Assembly: GCF_019249725.2 (NCBI RefSeq)
Contig: NZ_CP137559.1
Location: 3,103,001-3,167,000 of the forward strand
DNA: 64,000 bases
Reading direction: 5' to 3'
Source of the DNA: Segatella hominis
GTDB taxonomy: Bacteria > Bacteroidota > Bacteroidia > Bacteroidales > Bacteroidaceae
The notes under the pieces are model-generated. The model saw only the letters and a program-made list of their open reading frames with translations, searched no databases and was not told where the DNA came from. This document shows positions 1 to 7,909 of this stretch, in pieces. The stretch's first letter is position 1; each line of letters starts with the position of its first letter. Both the position numbers and the translations under genes were made by a program.

Positions 1-1157
1 AATGATGCTCCTGCAGGCAACACCACATCGGCACTCTTGTTTTCTTTGTCCCTTATTATCACCACAAATTTCTGTTCGCTGTCAGGATGCTTGGCTATCT
101 CATCAGCTACAAAGTAATGCTTGGGCATCTTCGATTGCATCTCGGTGGTCTGCTGCTCGTTCTTCAAGGATGAATATTCTATTTTCTCGCCACGCTCTGC
201 CTTGTGAATAACGTCCAAGGCATTGTTCACATCACTCTCTATGGCATCTATCAGACATGGATTTTCCTTCAATTCGCGGTTCCAGTAGTCCACCAGTCCC
301 ATATTCTCCTTGGAAATCTTGGCTGGCATACTCATTTCCATCATCTTGATGCCCGAAGCCAGTTCCACAACCAGTTTCTCTTGCTTCACGGCATCCTCCG
401 ATGGCGCAATGCCGTTTTTCATCACCATGCCCTCCCTTGCCAGTCGCTGTTGATGTCCTGTAGCACTCACCACTTGGCGCAGCATTTCCTGCACATAATC
501 GCTATAATGCTCAAAGTTTTCTTGCTTTGGCATATACACAGCATCTTTTTCTGTGTCATAGTGTGCCACTCCGCTTCCGTCTTTGCGCACCGCCATCAGG
601 TTTTCCTTCATCTTCTGGATGAAGTCATTTACTTGGCTACGCAATGCCTTATCTTCATTTGCACCGACATTCGCCTTCACCACATCTTCATATTTCTCCT
701 TGTCTTTCAATGGCAGCATGGTCTGGTCAATATTGAACAGCACTCGTATTTCCCGATTATGTATGCCCTTGTACTGTGTCTGATCGGTAGCCGATAATTC
801 CTGGTAGTCCTTTCTGCTGATGATGTCCTCTGGATTATGTCGGTTCACATACTTGTTCCACGCATACCAGTTGAACGGCACACCTCTCTCATGCGCCATC
901 ACAGACTCGTCTCGCTTCTTGGCTTCACTAAACAGCGTGTACAGATTGGTGGCATATCCGTTCTTGTCGGAGTTCAATCCCATCACGAGGGCATTGAACG
1001 GACTCACTGCCGCTCCCTTTGGGTAAAACCGTGGATATTGCTTTCCTTGCTCATTCAGCCAGACACCCTTGTTGTCGGCTGCTTTCGACAGGGCCTCGGT
1101 AATCAGTGACACTTGACGCTCTGCCGCATTCTTCTCTTGTGGACTTTTCTCTTTCAT
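1..1157 (-). CDS. ArdC-like antirestriction/ssDNA-binding protein, partial
   Basis: The open frame runs off the left edge, so the C-terminus is missing. The start is the ATG at 1157 (MKEKSPQEKNAAERQ). The N-terminal third (FNALVMGL, then ATNLYTLFSEAKKR and ERGVPFNWYAWNKY) resembles the ArdC N-terminal ssDNA-binding domain. Further on, VYMPKQENF and ATGHQQRLAREG match the conserved block of the ArdC zincin-like domain, but the expected HELxH between them reads RQVVS, so the metallopeptidase centre looks lost. ArdC-type proteins protect incoming single-stranded DNA from restriction after conjugation. It is the last visible gene of the minus-strand operon that starts at 10,473. Family assignment is by pattern recognition and the detailed function is inferred. 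Confidence 0.6.
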   Translation of the reverse strand, partial: MKEKSPQEKNAAERQVSLITEALSKAADNKGVWLNEQGKQYPRFYPKGAAVSPFNALVMGLNSDKNGYATNLYTLFSEAKKRDESVMAHERGVPFNWYAWNKYVNRHNPEDIISRKDYQELSATDQTQYKGIHNREIRVLFNIDQTMLPLKDKEKYEDVVKANVGANEDKALRSQVNDFIQKMKENLMAVRKDGSGVAHYDTEKDAVYMPKQENFEHYSDYVQEMLRQVVSATGHQQRLAREGMVMKNGIAPSEDAVKQEKLVVELASGIKMMEMSMPAKISKENMGLVDYWNRELKENPCLIDAIESDVNNALDVIHKAERGEKIEYSSLKNEQQTTEMQSKMPKHYFVADEIAKHPDSEQKFVVIIRDKENKSADVVLPAGAS

Positions 1158-1184
1158 TGTATGATTGTTTTACGTTTTCTTTTA

Positions 1185-3011
1185 TTATCTTGAACGTTGG
1201 ATACCTTCTCGCAGCTCTGCGTTTTCCATCGCCTCGTTTCTCACATTTCTCACTTCTTGCTCGCCATAGTTGCGTTCTGCCATCTGTCTCATCTGGTCAC
1301 TCTTGGCAAGCACGGCATTGGCAAGGGTGTTGAGTGGTAAGGCTCCTGCTTGATATGCTCCAACCACATGCTCTGGCAGTTGGATGGTGTATGGCACTCG
1401 GTCAATGGTTGCCACTAAACAGTTGCCTTGTAGCACAGGGTTGGCTATTCGGGGATTCAACGGTTCGTCTGGATAGGACTTATATTGCACTGCTTGTGCT
1501 GTTGTATTACCGTATGATACAGCATTTCCATCATTGCTTTCCCGTTTGTTTGCCAATGCTTCATGTCCTGCCTTGTTCAGCAGATTGGCACCGCCCATAC
1601 CGACGAGTGTCATCTTCAGCAATGGATTTTTCACAAACATTCCTGCAAGGATGGCGGCTATCGGCATCATGTTGTCTTTCAAACCCAATGATTGCGTTTT
1701 GCCTGTGAACATACCCACAAGGATGTCGGGCAACATGGCTATCACATAGCCGAGGTTATTGCCGATGTCGCTGAAACCGTCCAGTCCGAAGTTCTTCAAC
1801 AGTCCTTCCCATCCGTTGCTGTTGTCACGCTCTGGCTGTTCCTGCTGCGTAGCTTCCGATTGTTGCTGTTCTGCATCTTCTTGTAGAGCCTCTGTTTCAT
1901 TTCTTTCTTTGATGATACGCTCAGCTTCTGCAACCTTGGCTGCGTCGTGCTTGGCTTTCTCTTCCAGATAGGCATCTTCCTTGCCGGGTGCCACTATCAG
2001 CGGTACATTCTTGTATTTCGGATCGTTCCGTTTCTCTTGCTCTTTTTGGAAAGGAAACTTAAAACTGTTATCTGTCCATGCCATAGGTGTAAATGCTTTT
2101 TGTGGGATATGTATCTTGTTATGGAGTTTGCTGTTGAGCGTCTTGACATAGCCATTGTCGGTGGCATTCACTTTCTTGGCTTGTGAGCGAAAACCAGTGA
2201 AGGCATTGCCGTTCTGTCCGAATACGCCCTTGCTGATGCTCAATTCCATGGCTTGCTCTTTCCGCTGTTCGCCGTTTCCCTTCTTGGAATCGAGGATATA
2301 GCCCAATGCCATGTCGCTCCCCACCAAGGTTGCCAATGACTTCCAACTACCGATACCGCCCATGGTCACGGCATCCACTACCGAGGCGGTGGCCCTTCCT
2401 GCAAACTTCTCCGTCTTGCTCGGTTTGTAGGCTTTCTCGCCACGAGCCTCTATCTCTGCCGTCAATGGTGATTTCAGGAGCTCTTCTTGCAGTCCCCAAA
2501 TGCTGTTTTGTGCAGCTTTGCGCAAGATGTAGTCCATCGTTGACTTGGGCGTATTGTCCTTGACGAGCTTCCCAATCATCAGGTCTTCCATCCTTTGCAC
2601 AACGTATGCGTATGCCAAGTCCTCGCCACAGGCTTTCGACAAAGCGTCATATTTGTTTCGTCCAATTTCCTTCACCACGGCATTGCGCCACTCGCCAGCA
2701 AGAAGAGCCAAGTCCTTCACGATGTTTTTGTCCTTCCATATCTTCTGGTTGCACATCTCCAAATAGTCCTCTGTGGTTTTGCTGTTCCATTTGCCTGTCT
2801 GTTTCAGCACAAAGTCTGTGTTGTCAGCATACGGATTGGCAGAAGCAAGCACTCCTGCCAAACTGCTCTGGTACCTGCCTCTTTCCTCCAGTTGCTTGTG
2901 CGTCAAGTCGTCTCGCACCTGTTTCATCACAAGTGCCAGCTTGCCGTCAAAATATTCTTGAAGGCAATACTCCAGTTCGGCAAAACGTGTCGGGTTCTTG
3001 ATAGTACTCAT
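1185..3011 (-). CDS. Large uncharacterised ICE protein with hydrophobic segment
   Basis: This 608-residue protein is not recognised. The start MSTIKNPTRF at 3011 is preferred over the longer frame to 3110, because its ATG overlaps the TAA of the upstream frame (TAATG), which suggests translational coupling. The N-terminal half is helical and mixed-charge. A Glu/Gln-rich stretch (about residues 375-420: ALQEDAEQQQSEATQQEQ) precedes a hydrophobic, glycine-containing region (about 430-510: YVIAMLPDILVGMF, IAAILAGMFV) that could form membrane helices. The C-terminal tail is hydrophilic. Its position among secreted and membrane proteins of the transfer operon suggests a structural or accessory role in conjugation. 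Confidence 0.75.
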   Translation of the reverse strand: MSTIKNPTRFAELEYCLQEYFDGKLALVMKQVRDDLTHKQLEERGRYQSSLAGVLASANPYADNTDFVLKQTGKWNSKTTEDYLEMCNQKIWKDKNIVKDLALLAGEWRNAVVKEIGRNKYDALSKACGEDLAYAYVVQRMEDLMIGKLVKDNTPKSTMDYILRKAAQNSIWGLQEELLKSPLTAEIEARGEKAYKPSKTEKFAGRATASVVDAVTMGGIGSWKSLATLVGSDMALGYILDSKKGNGEQRKEQAMELSISKGVFGQNGNAFTGFRSQAKKVNATDNGYVKTLNSKLHNKIHIPQKAFTPMAWTDNSFKFPFQKEQEKRNDPKYKNVPLIVAPGKEDAYLEEKAKHDAAKVAEAERIIKERNETEALQEDAEQQQSEATQQEQPERDNSNGWEGLLKNFGLDGFSDIGNNLGYVIAMLPDILVGMFTGKTQSLGLKDNMMPIAAILAGMFVKNPLLKMTLVGMGGANLLNKAGHEALANKRESNDGNAVSYGNTTAQAVQYKSYPDEPLNPRIANPVLQGNCLVATIDRVPYTIQLPEHVVGAYQAGALPLNTLANAVLAKSDQMRQMAERNYGEQEVRNVRNEAMENAELREGIQRSR

Positions 3012-3340
3012 TATAGCGTTACGTTTAGTTGACCTAATATCTGTTCTCTTGTCTGCTCGATGGCTTGGTGATACACTTCCATCTGCTTTGGAAAGTATTC
3101 CTCCAGCCAAGCGTCTTTCTCTATTCTGTCATGGATGAAGAGGATGGCTTGCTGCAGTTCTGTCTCCACGGAGCATTCTCCTTCCTCTCGGTTGTTGAAC
3201 CATGCCTTTGTCCACCATCTCACTCCTGCACGGTCGGGATATACGCTCACCAACCTTGGAATGTCGAAGCTCTGCACATCGATGTCCAATTCTGCGAGAG
3301 GGTCGATGATACCACTTGTCCTTACGGCTTCGTCATGGAG
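3011..3340 (-). CDS. C-terminal part of the M23-like protein, in the -1 frame
   Basis: This reading frame is open from the A9 tract (3341-3349 on the plus strand) to the TAA at 3011 and encodes about 110 residues (LHDEAVRTSGIIDPLAE ... EQILGQLNVTL). The only start-like codon near its beginning is a TTG at 3289. The frame makes most sense as the continuation of the upstream M23-like gene, reached by a -1 shift or by one extra A in the A9 run. The predicted domain is helical and charged. Its end overlaps the next gene's ATG. A genuine inactivating indel or a sequencing error in the homopolymer would give the same picture. Confidence 0.55.
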   Translation of the reverse strand, partial: LHDEAVRTSGIIDPLAELDIDVQSFDIPRLVSVYPDRAGVRWWTKAWFNNREEGECSVETELQQAILFIHDRIEKDAWLEEYFPKQMEVYHQAIEQTREQILGQLNVTL

Positions 3341-4149
3341 TTTTTTTTTAGGACTTCGCTCAATGTGGACAGATAGATGCCATGCCGCAATGCCAGATAG
3401 TTCAAGAAATCTGCTATCAGCAGGTTCTGCACTTTACAAGCCAATGGCATGGCTCTTTGCCCGATGCCTAACGGATTGCTGATGGATGGCATAGCTTCAT
3501 AGAAATAGTGTTTCGCCGCTGACAAGGTAAAGATGTTCCTTAGCGACTGCTCTGCATGTTGCGGTGTCACATACATACCTTTATACAGGTCTTCCATATA
3601 CGATGGCATGAAGCGCAGCATCAATTCTTCTATCTCTTTCTGGTCTTTGTCATACTGTGTGGCTATATTCATGTCGTAGGTCTCAAACTCAGGAAAACCT
3701 GTCTTACCGGTCTGTTCCATTGCCTTCACATTGCCATATAGCATGGTCAGGAAATCAATCGGATTGATTTCCTTGCCGTCAAACTTCACCTCGAAATGCA
3801 GTCTGTCACCGCTCAATGCCACGATGTTTCCTGCCTTCACGGTTTGTCCGAAATTCACGAACACGTTGGCAAGATGGGAATAGGTCACTTCATACTTGCC
3901 GTAGCGTATCACTTGGTAGATGCCGTGTGTCGCATCATTGCCAATGCCCGATACCGTTCCGCTTGCCAAGGCAGACAGCAGATAGTGATTTGCCTCAAAG
4001 TCCAGTCCGTGATGGAAGAACACGGTTCCTGTTACAGGATGCTTCTGTTTGCCATAGCCAAGTGTCAGTTCCACATCCTTGCCTCGCTCCTCAAAGGGCA
4101 TGCAAAAGCCGCTTTTTGATTGCAGCATCATTTCTTCTGTATATCTCAT
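3322..4149 (-). CDS. M23/LytM-like peptidase-fold protein, ends at slippery A9 tract
   Basis: This 275-residue frame holds a LytM (M23) fold in residues 15-140. The metal-site motif HHGLD (H46, D50), YSHLANV (about 90-96) and RLHFEV (R116, H118) are all visible. In active LytM enzymes the last motif is HxH. Here the first, catalytic, His is Arg while the metal ligands H46, D50 and H118 are kept, so catalysis is doubtful. There is no signal peptide. Residues 150-260 are helical. The frame terminates eight codons after CTA AAA AAA AAC TCC, whereas the -1 frame stays open for about 110 codons (3011-3340). The full protein is probably about 375 residues. Confidence 0.75.
   Translation of the reverse strand: MRYTEEMMLQSKSGFCMPFEERGKDVELTLGYGKQKHPVTGTVFFHHGLDFEANHYLLSALASGTVSGIGNDATHGIYQVIRYGKYEVTYSHLANVFVNFGQTVKAGNIVALSGDRLHFEVKFDGKEINPIDFLTMLYGNVKAMEQTGKTGFPEFETYDMNIATQYDKDQKEIEELMLRFMPSYMEDLYKGMYVTPQHAEQSLRNIFTLSAAKHYFYEAMPSISNPLGIGQRAMPLACKVQNLLIADFLNYLALRHGIYLSTLSEVLKKNSMTKP
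3341..3349 (-). other. A9 homopolymer with A_AAA_AAC slippery heptamer
   Basis: On the coding (minus) strand the tract reads CTA AAA AAA AAC in the frame of the M23-like gene. It contains A_AAA_AAC and A_AAA_AAA heptamers, classical -1 frameshift sites, and is also long enough for transcriptional slippage. A -1 shift joins the M23-like frame to the open frame at 3011-3340. I did not find a convincing stimulatory stem-loop by eye. Confidence 0.5.
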
Positions 4150-4168
4150 GTTGTTGTCGTTTTTATGT

Positions 4169-4828
4169 TTATCGTTTCATGCCGCCACTGCGTGTGGTCG
4201 TTTCTGCTTCGTTCACATTTCTTCCTTGACCGCCATCACCACTGACGATGTTCTTGATGTTGGAATTGTTGCCGATGAGCATCAGGCCTAGCATGGCTCC
4301 TGCTATCTTGCCAAGCCATCCGAAACGTCCGAAGGTGAGAAACGCTGCTGTCACCAGTCCTGCAAGGCTCAGTCCAGACACGTTTCCTTTCCCTAAGTTC
4401 TTGAAGAAATTGCCGAACATCTCCAGTCCGTTGCCTCCGAAGATGCCACGGAAGAAGTTACTCATACCGCTCCACTTGCTGTTGATGTCGCCCATGGCAC
4501 CATTCACCGCATCCACGGCTTCCCCTGCTTTGTTCTTCAATCCTTTTACATCTTCCACGGCTTCGGATATTTTCTCTGTGGTGTCTTTTCCGACCACCAC
4601 GTCACTGGCTATCTCCACCATGCTCTTGTCGTTGACAAGGTTCTGCCATGCCACATATCCTGCTGCGCTGCCCACAGCGGCTGTTTTCATCGCACTTCCT
4701 GCGCCTTTTAGTGCTTGGGTGGGATGCACAGCCGTATTGCTTGCTGATTTCAGTCCTTGCTTGGCGACACTACCTGCACCTTTCAAGGCACTGCCGCCAT
4801 ACTTTGCTATCTTTGCCCATATACTCAT
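4169..4828 (-). CDS. Glycine/alanine-rich membrane-associated ICE protein
   Basis: This 219-residue protein is not recognised. The N-terminus (MSIWAKIAKYGGSALKGAGS) is amphipathic and rich in Gly, Ala and Lys. Two to three hydrophobic segments follow in the C-terminal half (about residues 150-190: LSLAGLVTAAFLTFGRFGWL, IAGAMLGLMLIG). The tail is hydrophilic. It sits 19 nt upstream of the M23-like gene in the same direction, so it is probably co-transcribed and perhaps an inner-membrane partner of that protein. Confidence 0.7.
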   Translation of the reverse strand: MSIWAKIAKYGGSALKGAGSVAKQGLKSASNTAVHPTQALKGAGSAMKTAAVGSAAGYVAWQNLVNDKSMVEIASDVVVGKDTTEKISEAVEDVKGLKNKAGEAVDAVNGAMGDINSKWSGMSNFFRGIFGGNGLEMFGNFFKNLGKGNVSGLSLAGLVTAAFLTFGRFGWLGKIAGAMLGLMLIGNNSNIKNIVSGDGGQGRNVNEAETTTRSGGMKR

Positions 4829-4846
4829 AGTCGTATCTTTTTATTG

Positions 4847-5527
4847 TTATTTGATCTTTCCGTTTCGCTTCCATCTGTTCATGCAGTCCTTCACGATGGT
4901 TTTCTTGTCTGCCTTGTCGTGGCTACCTTCCTCTATCTCTGCCCAGATGTCCGCCATCGAGGTGTACTTCACCGCCTTGGTCAGCCGTTGCAGCTTTTTG
5001 TTCATTACCTTCAGCTTGGGGCGGATGCCGAAAACGATTTCCACTCGTTCTTTCTCGGTCATCTTGTTGCCTGACAAGCATACAAGCCTGATGTCATTTA
5101 CTATCTCCACGCTGCCCATAATCAACTCCCGATAGATCTTGTTGCGCTTGGCTGACAGTGCCACAGCAAGGGCATTGCTCGGATGTTTATCCAGTTGTTT
5201 GGTGAATCCTCCCAAGTTATCCACCAGTCGGTCTATCTCGTGATAGAAGCCATATACCTGTGCAGCATACACCACGATGGAGCGGAACGAGTCCAAGTAG
5301 TTGTTGAACTCTCGTTGCAGATTGGTGGTTCCTTCCACTTCCTCTTTCAACCATATATGACCAGTGGTCTGCATCAGCATCACCTTCTCCTGGTTCTTCA
5401 ACTCCTTTTCAGCCTTGTCTGTATAGGCGTATATCATTCCTGCCAACACAGGGTCGTTCTGGGCTTGCACCTTGCAGACGGAAAGCAACATGATGCCAAA
5501 GCAAAATATACATGTTCTCATACTCAA
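4847..5527 (-). CDS. Secreted helical transfer protein with C-terminal RW motif
   Basis: The 226-residue product has an N-terminal signal peptide (about residues 1-22, ending KVQAQ) and a largely alpha-helical, charged mature part. Its C-terminus, KYTSMADIW ... NRWKRNGK, parallels that of the adjacent protein at 5542-6240 (RYYTMSDVW ... GRWRRAAK) and of proteins encoded in the main tra operon, so it belongs to a paralogous family. It is expected in the periplasm as part of the transfer apparatus. No enzyme motif is visible. Confidence 0.75.
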   Translation of the reverse strand: MSMRTCIFCFGIMLLSVCKVQAQNDPVLAGMIYAYTDKAEKELKNQEKVMLMQTTGHIWLKEEVEGTTNLQREFNNYLDSFRSIVVYAAQVYGFYHEIDRLVDNLGGFTKQLDKHPSNALAVALSAKRNKIYRELIMGSVEIVNDIRLVCLSGNKMTEKERVEIVFGIRPKLKVMNKKLQRLTKAVKYTSMADIWAEIEEGSHDKADKKTIVKDCMNRWKRNGKIK

Positions 5528-5541
5528 ATGTTTTTATATTA

Positions 5542-6240
5542 TTATGGTGTACTGACTTTGGCAGCTCTCCGCCACCGCCCCAATGCTTGCGTAGCAATCT
5601 CACCATTACTTCTGTCTATCATCCCTGCCGTGACATTGTTCCACACATCACTCATTGTATAGTAGCGGATGCTCAGATACAGTTTGTTGAGCTTTTTTTT
5701 GAAAGCAGATAGTTTGTCGTTTAATGCCCACAAGGTCTTGGAGCGGTCTGCTCCTGTCAGCATATTCTCTGTGCCACCATTCGCCACGGCATCGTTCAAT
5801 AGATTGAAAACCGATACCAATTCCGTTGCCGTCTCGATATACAGGTTGTTCATACTCATGCTTGCCACAATGCCCTGTGGATTATTGGCAATAGCTGCCT
5901 TCAACTTGGCGAGCGTGATGAAAATCTTCACGCCATCATCATACAGATGGGTACATGCTTTCAGCGAAGAGGCATAGCCGTTCACTGATTTCAAGTAGCT
6001 GTTGTACTTCTTCTCCCATTTGTGTATCTGGTTAAACTCAGCAGCCATTGTATTCTGCAACAACGCCGTCTTGGTCTGTCCGTTGATTTGCTTTTCAATC
6101 TCACTGTTGATAAGTTCATTGCCTTCTGCCAGTGCCATCCATTCCAAGGGATTGGATGACACCAATTGTGCCTTGGCTTTCGATGCCGTTGCTATGCCGA
6201 TAATTGCCATCAACCATATCTTACCTATTTGTAATCTCAT
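5542..6240 (-). CDS. Secreted helical transfer protein with C-terminal RW motif
   Basis: The 232-residue product begins MRLQIGKIWLMAIIGIATAS with a cleavable signal peptide ending near AKAQ. The mature region is helical and low in cysteine. The end contains the motif RYYTMSDVW about 40 residues before GRWRRAAKVSTP, shared with the neighbouring gene. Spacing to the downstream gene is 14 nt and to the upstream gene overlapping, which fits a tight operon. Role inferred: periplasmic or envelope component of conjugation. Confidence 0.75.
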   Translation of the reverse strand: MRLQIGKIWLMAIIGIATASKAKAQLVSSNPLEWMALAEGNELINSEIEKQINGQTKTALLQNTMAAEFNQIHKWEKKYNSYLKSVNGYASSLKACTHLYDDGVKIFITLAKLKAAIANNPQGIVASMSMNNLYIETATELVSVFNLLNDAVANGGTENMLTGADRSKTLWALNDKLSAFKKKLNKLYLSIRYYTMSDVWNNVTAGMIDRSNGEIATQALGRWRRAAKVSTP

Positions 6241-6709
6241 AGATGCTCCTCCTGCGTTTGCTGGTTTCTACTCGTTCTCTGATGGTTGTCACCAGTTCTT
6301 CTTTCATCGGTACTCCGATAATGTCAAGCCTTGGTGTCGTTCTGTCTCCAGAATATATGCTCACGGTTTTCAATCGGAATAGTTGCTGCATGAATGTCTG
6401 ACTCTCATTGAAATCCACCACACGATACAGTTCCTGATAATCTACTTCCCGATGAAACACGCCATGCTCAAACACCAATTGTTCGTTACTGATGATGTAC
6501 CGCATCCTGCATAGATAGACCATTCGATATGCCAAACATAGGGAAAACAAGAGCGAGAGGATAAACACCAAAGTGGAGAGAACGGCATCATCAATACCTG
6601 CATATACAAAGCCTACGCTTATAAGCACAAGCAAGTGCAGCTCGTTGATGACGAACTGCATCCAATGGGGCTTGATGATGATGTTTCTATACCGATATGT
6701 CTGCTGCAT
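6221..6709 (-). CDS. Membrane protein with bacterial PH (YdbT/DUF304-like) domain
   Basis: The protein starts MQQTYRYRNIIIKPHW (ATG at 6709; a longer frame reaches 6733). Two hydrophobic helices (about residues 20-65: LLVLISVGFVYAG and LVFILSLLFSLCLAYRMVYL) are followed by a bacterial PH-like domain (YIISNEQLVFEHGVFHREVD, YRVVDFNESQTFMQQLF, IYSGD). In PH-2 families this domain is cytoplasmic and binds peptides or assembles membrane complexes. Its end overlaps the start of the next secreted protein gene by 20 nt. Specific role unknown. Confidence 0.75.
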   Translation of the reverse strand: MQQTYRYRNIIIKPHWMQFVINELHLLVLISVGFVYAGIDDAVLSTLVFILSLLFSLCLAYRMVYLCRMRYIISNEQLVFEHGVFHREVDYQELYRVVDFNESQTFMQQLFRLKTVSIYSGDRTTPRLDIIGVPMKEELVTTIRERVETSKRRRSIYEITNR

Positions 6710-6739
6710 AATTCTCCTTTTTGATAATGACACCGTGCT

Positions 6740-7897
6740 TTATCTGCGGAAGCCCGATGTCTGTTCCTCTTTTTCCTCCTGTTTGGCTTGCTCTTGTTGC
6801 CTCTCAGCCTCTTGCGCCTTGGCGAACTCGAAATAGTCGAAGTCTATCTCTCCTTGGTCTATCAACCGTTGGTCTCGTTTGCCAAGCAAGGCATCGTTCC
6901 AGTCTTTGTATTGTCCCAAAGGATGAAAGGCTTGCACCGTGAAGTCTGCAAATCCCATTTCCTTGGCGATTGCTTTGAAGTTCTTCACAAAGCCACGTCC
7001 TGCCTCGTCTTTGTCAAAGCCCAAATAATGGTTCGCTTGTCGGGTCTCTTCCAGCATTCCCTTTATTTGCCCCTTTGTCGGTGTACCTCCGGTCGAGACA
7101 TACACGCTCTTCACTGGATTGATTTGGTACTCTGCCATAGCATCGTAGGCACTCTCGAACCATAGAATATTTGTGGCTTCTTTCAATGGCTTACCTGTCA
7201 GGTTGGCTATCCACAATCCTTCACTGCTGTTGCTTCCTTCCGCCTTGCCCTTGTATGCCTTGCCGTCCTCTCGTCTCGGTTTACCTCGCTCTTCCAATCC
7301 AACGATGCTGTCCGGCTTGGACGGCAAGGATAGTGGAAAGGCGAGATTGGCAAAACTCAATCCTTCATTTCGACGCTTGGTCGCCAAGAAGAAATGCTTG
7401 TAAAAGGCGAACTGGGTCCCCATGTTGATGCCTCTTTCCTTGAAATAAGGATAGTGTTTCCGTTGGGTGTCCTTTTCCCTTGGGTTGAAACGCAAGATGT
7501 CATAGTCTGACAGGTTGAAGGGCTTGGCATCTCGCTTGGGTTCAGCCACTCTGCTTTCACGCACATCAATGGGATTATTCAACAGTCTGTTGCATACCAC
7601 ATTCACCAGTCTGTCCAATGACATCCCTGGCTTATAGTCGTCAAACAGCGTCGGATGCTCCTTGATGAAACCTATCACGTTGTAGTTCTTCTGCTCTGGT
7701 GGCTGAAAACAGCACTTGCCATTGCCAGTGACAATAAACTTGTCACCCCTCACTCGCTGTCCATGACTGTCCACCTTTACATACGACGGATAGCGCAAGC
7801 CATCTCGTTTGTTCAACTGATAGCCTGCGTCCACCAACAACTCTTGTATGTTCAGACGCTGTAAGAAATCATTATATGTCAGTTCGTTGTTTGCCAT
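6740..7897 (-). CDS. TOPRIM-domain DNA primase-like protein
   Basis: This 385-residue protein has the architecture of mobile-element primase-like proteins. An N-terminal degenerate CHC2-like region (residues 1-75: YPSYVKVDSHGQ, GNGKCCFQPPEQKNYNVIGF) is followed by a central linker and a TOPRIM-like fold (about 245-340). The TOPRIM acidic residues are seen in ILWFESAYDAMAEYQ (E) and HYLGFDKDEAGRGF (DxDxA-type). The ending is YKDWNDALLG, typical of TOPRIM proteins from conjugative elements. It likely primes synthesis of the transferred strand or aids replication. It lies 12 nt downstream of the triple-repeat protein. Confidence 0.8.
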   Translation of the reverse strand: MANNELTYNDFLQRLNIQELLVDAGYQLNKRDGLRYPSYVKVDSHGQRVRGDKFIVTGNGKCCFQPPEQKNYNVIGFIKEHPTLFDDYKPGMSLDRLVNVVCNRLLNNPIDVRESRVAEPKRDAKPFNLSDYDILRFNPREKDTQRKHYPYFKERGINMGTQFAFYKHFFLATKRRNEGLSFANLAFPLSLPSKPDSIVGLEERGKPRREDGKAYKGKAEGSNSSEGLWIANLTGKPLKEATNILWFESAYDAMAEYQINPVKSVYVSTGGTPTKGQIKGMLEETRQANHYLGFDKDEAGRGFVKNFKAIAKEMGFADFTVQAFHPLGQYKDWNDALLGKRDQRLIDQGEIDFDYFEFAKAQEAERQQEQAKQEEKEEQTSGFRR

Positions 7898-7909
7898 AAG
7901 CGTATTCCG

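Noticed and set aside
2..1333. Several plus-strand frames at the left edge
   Set aside because: The continuous minus-strand ArdC-like frame explains this segment. The plus frames have no recognisable features.
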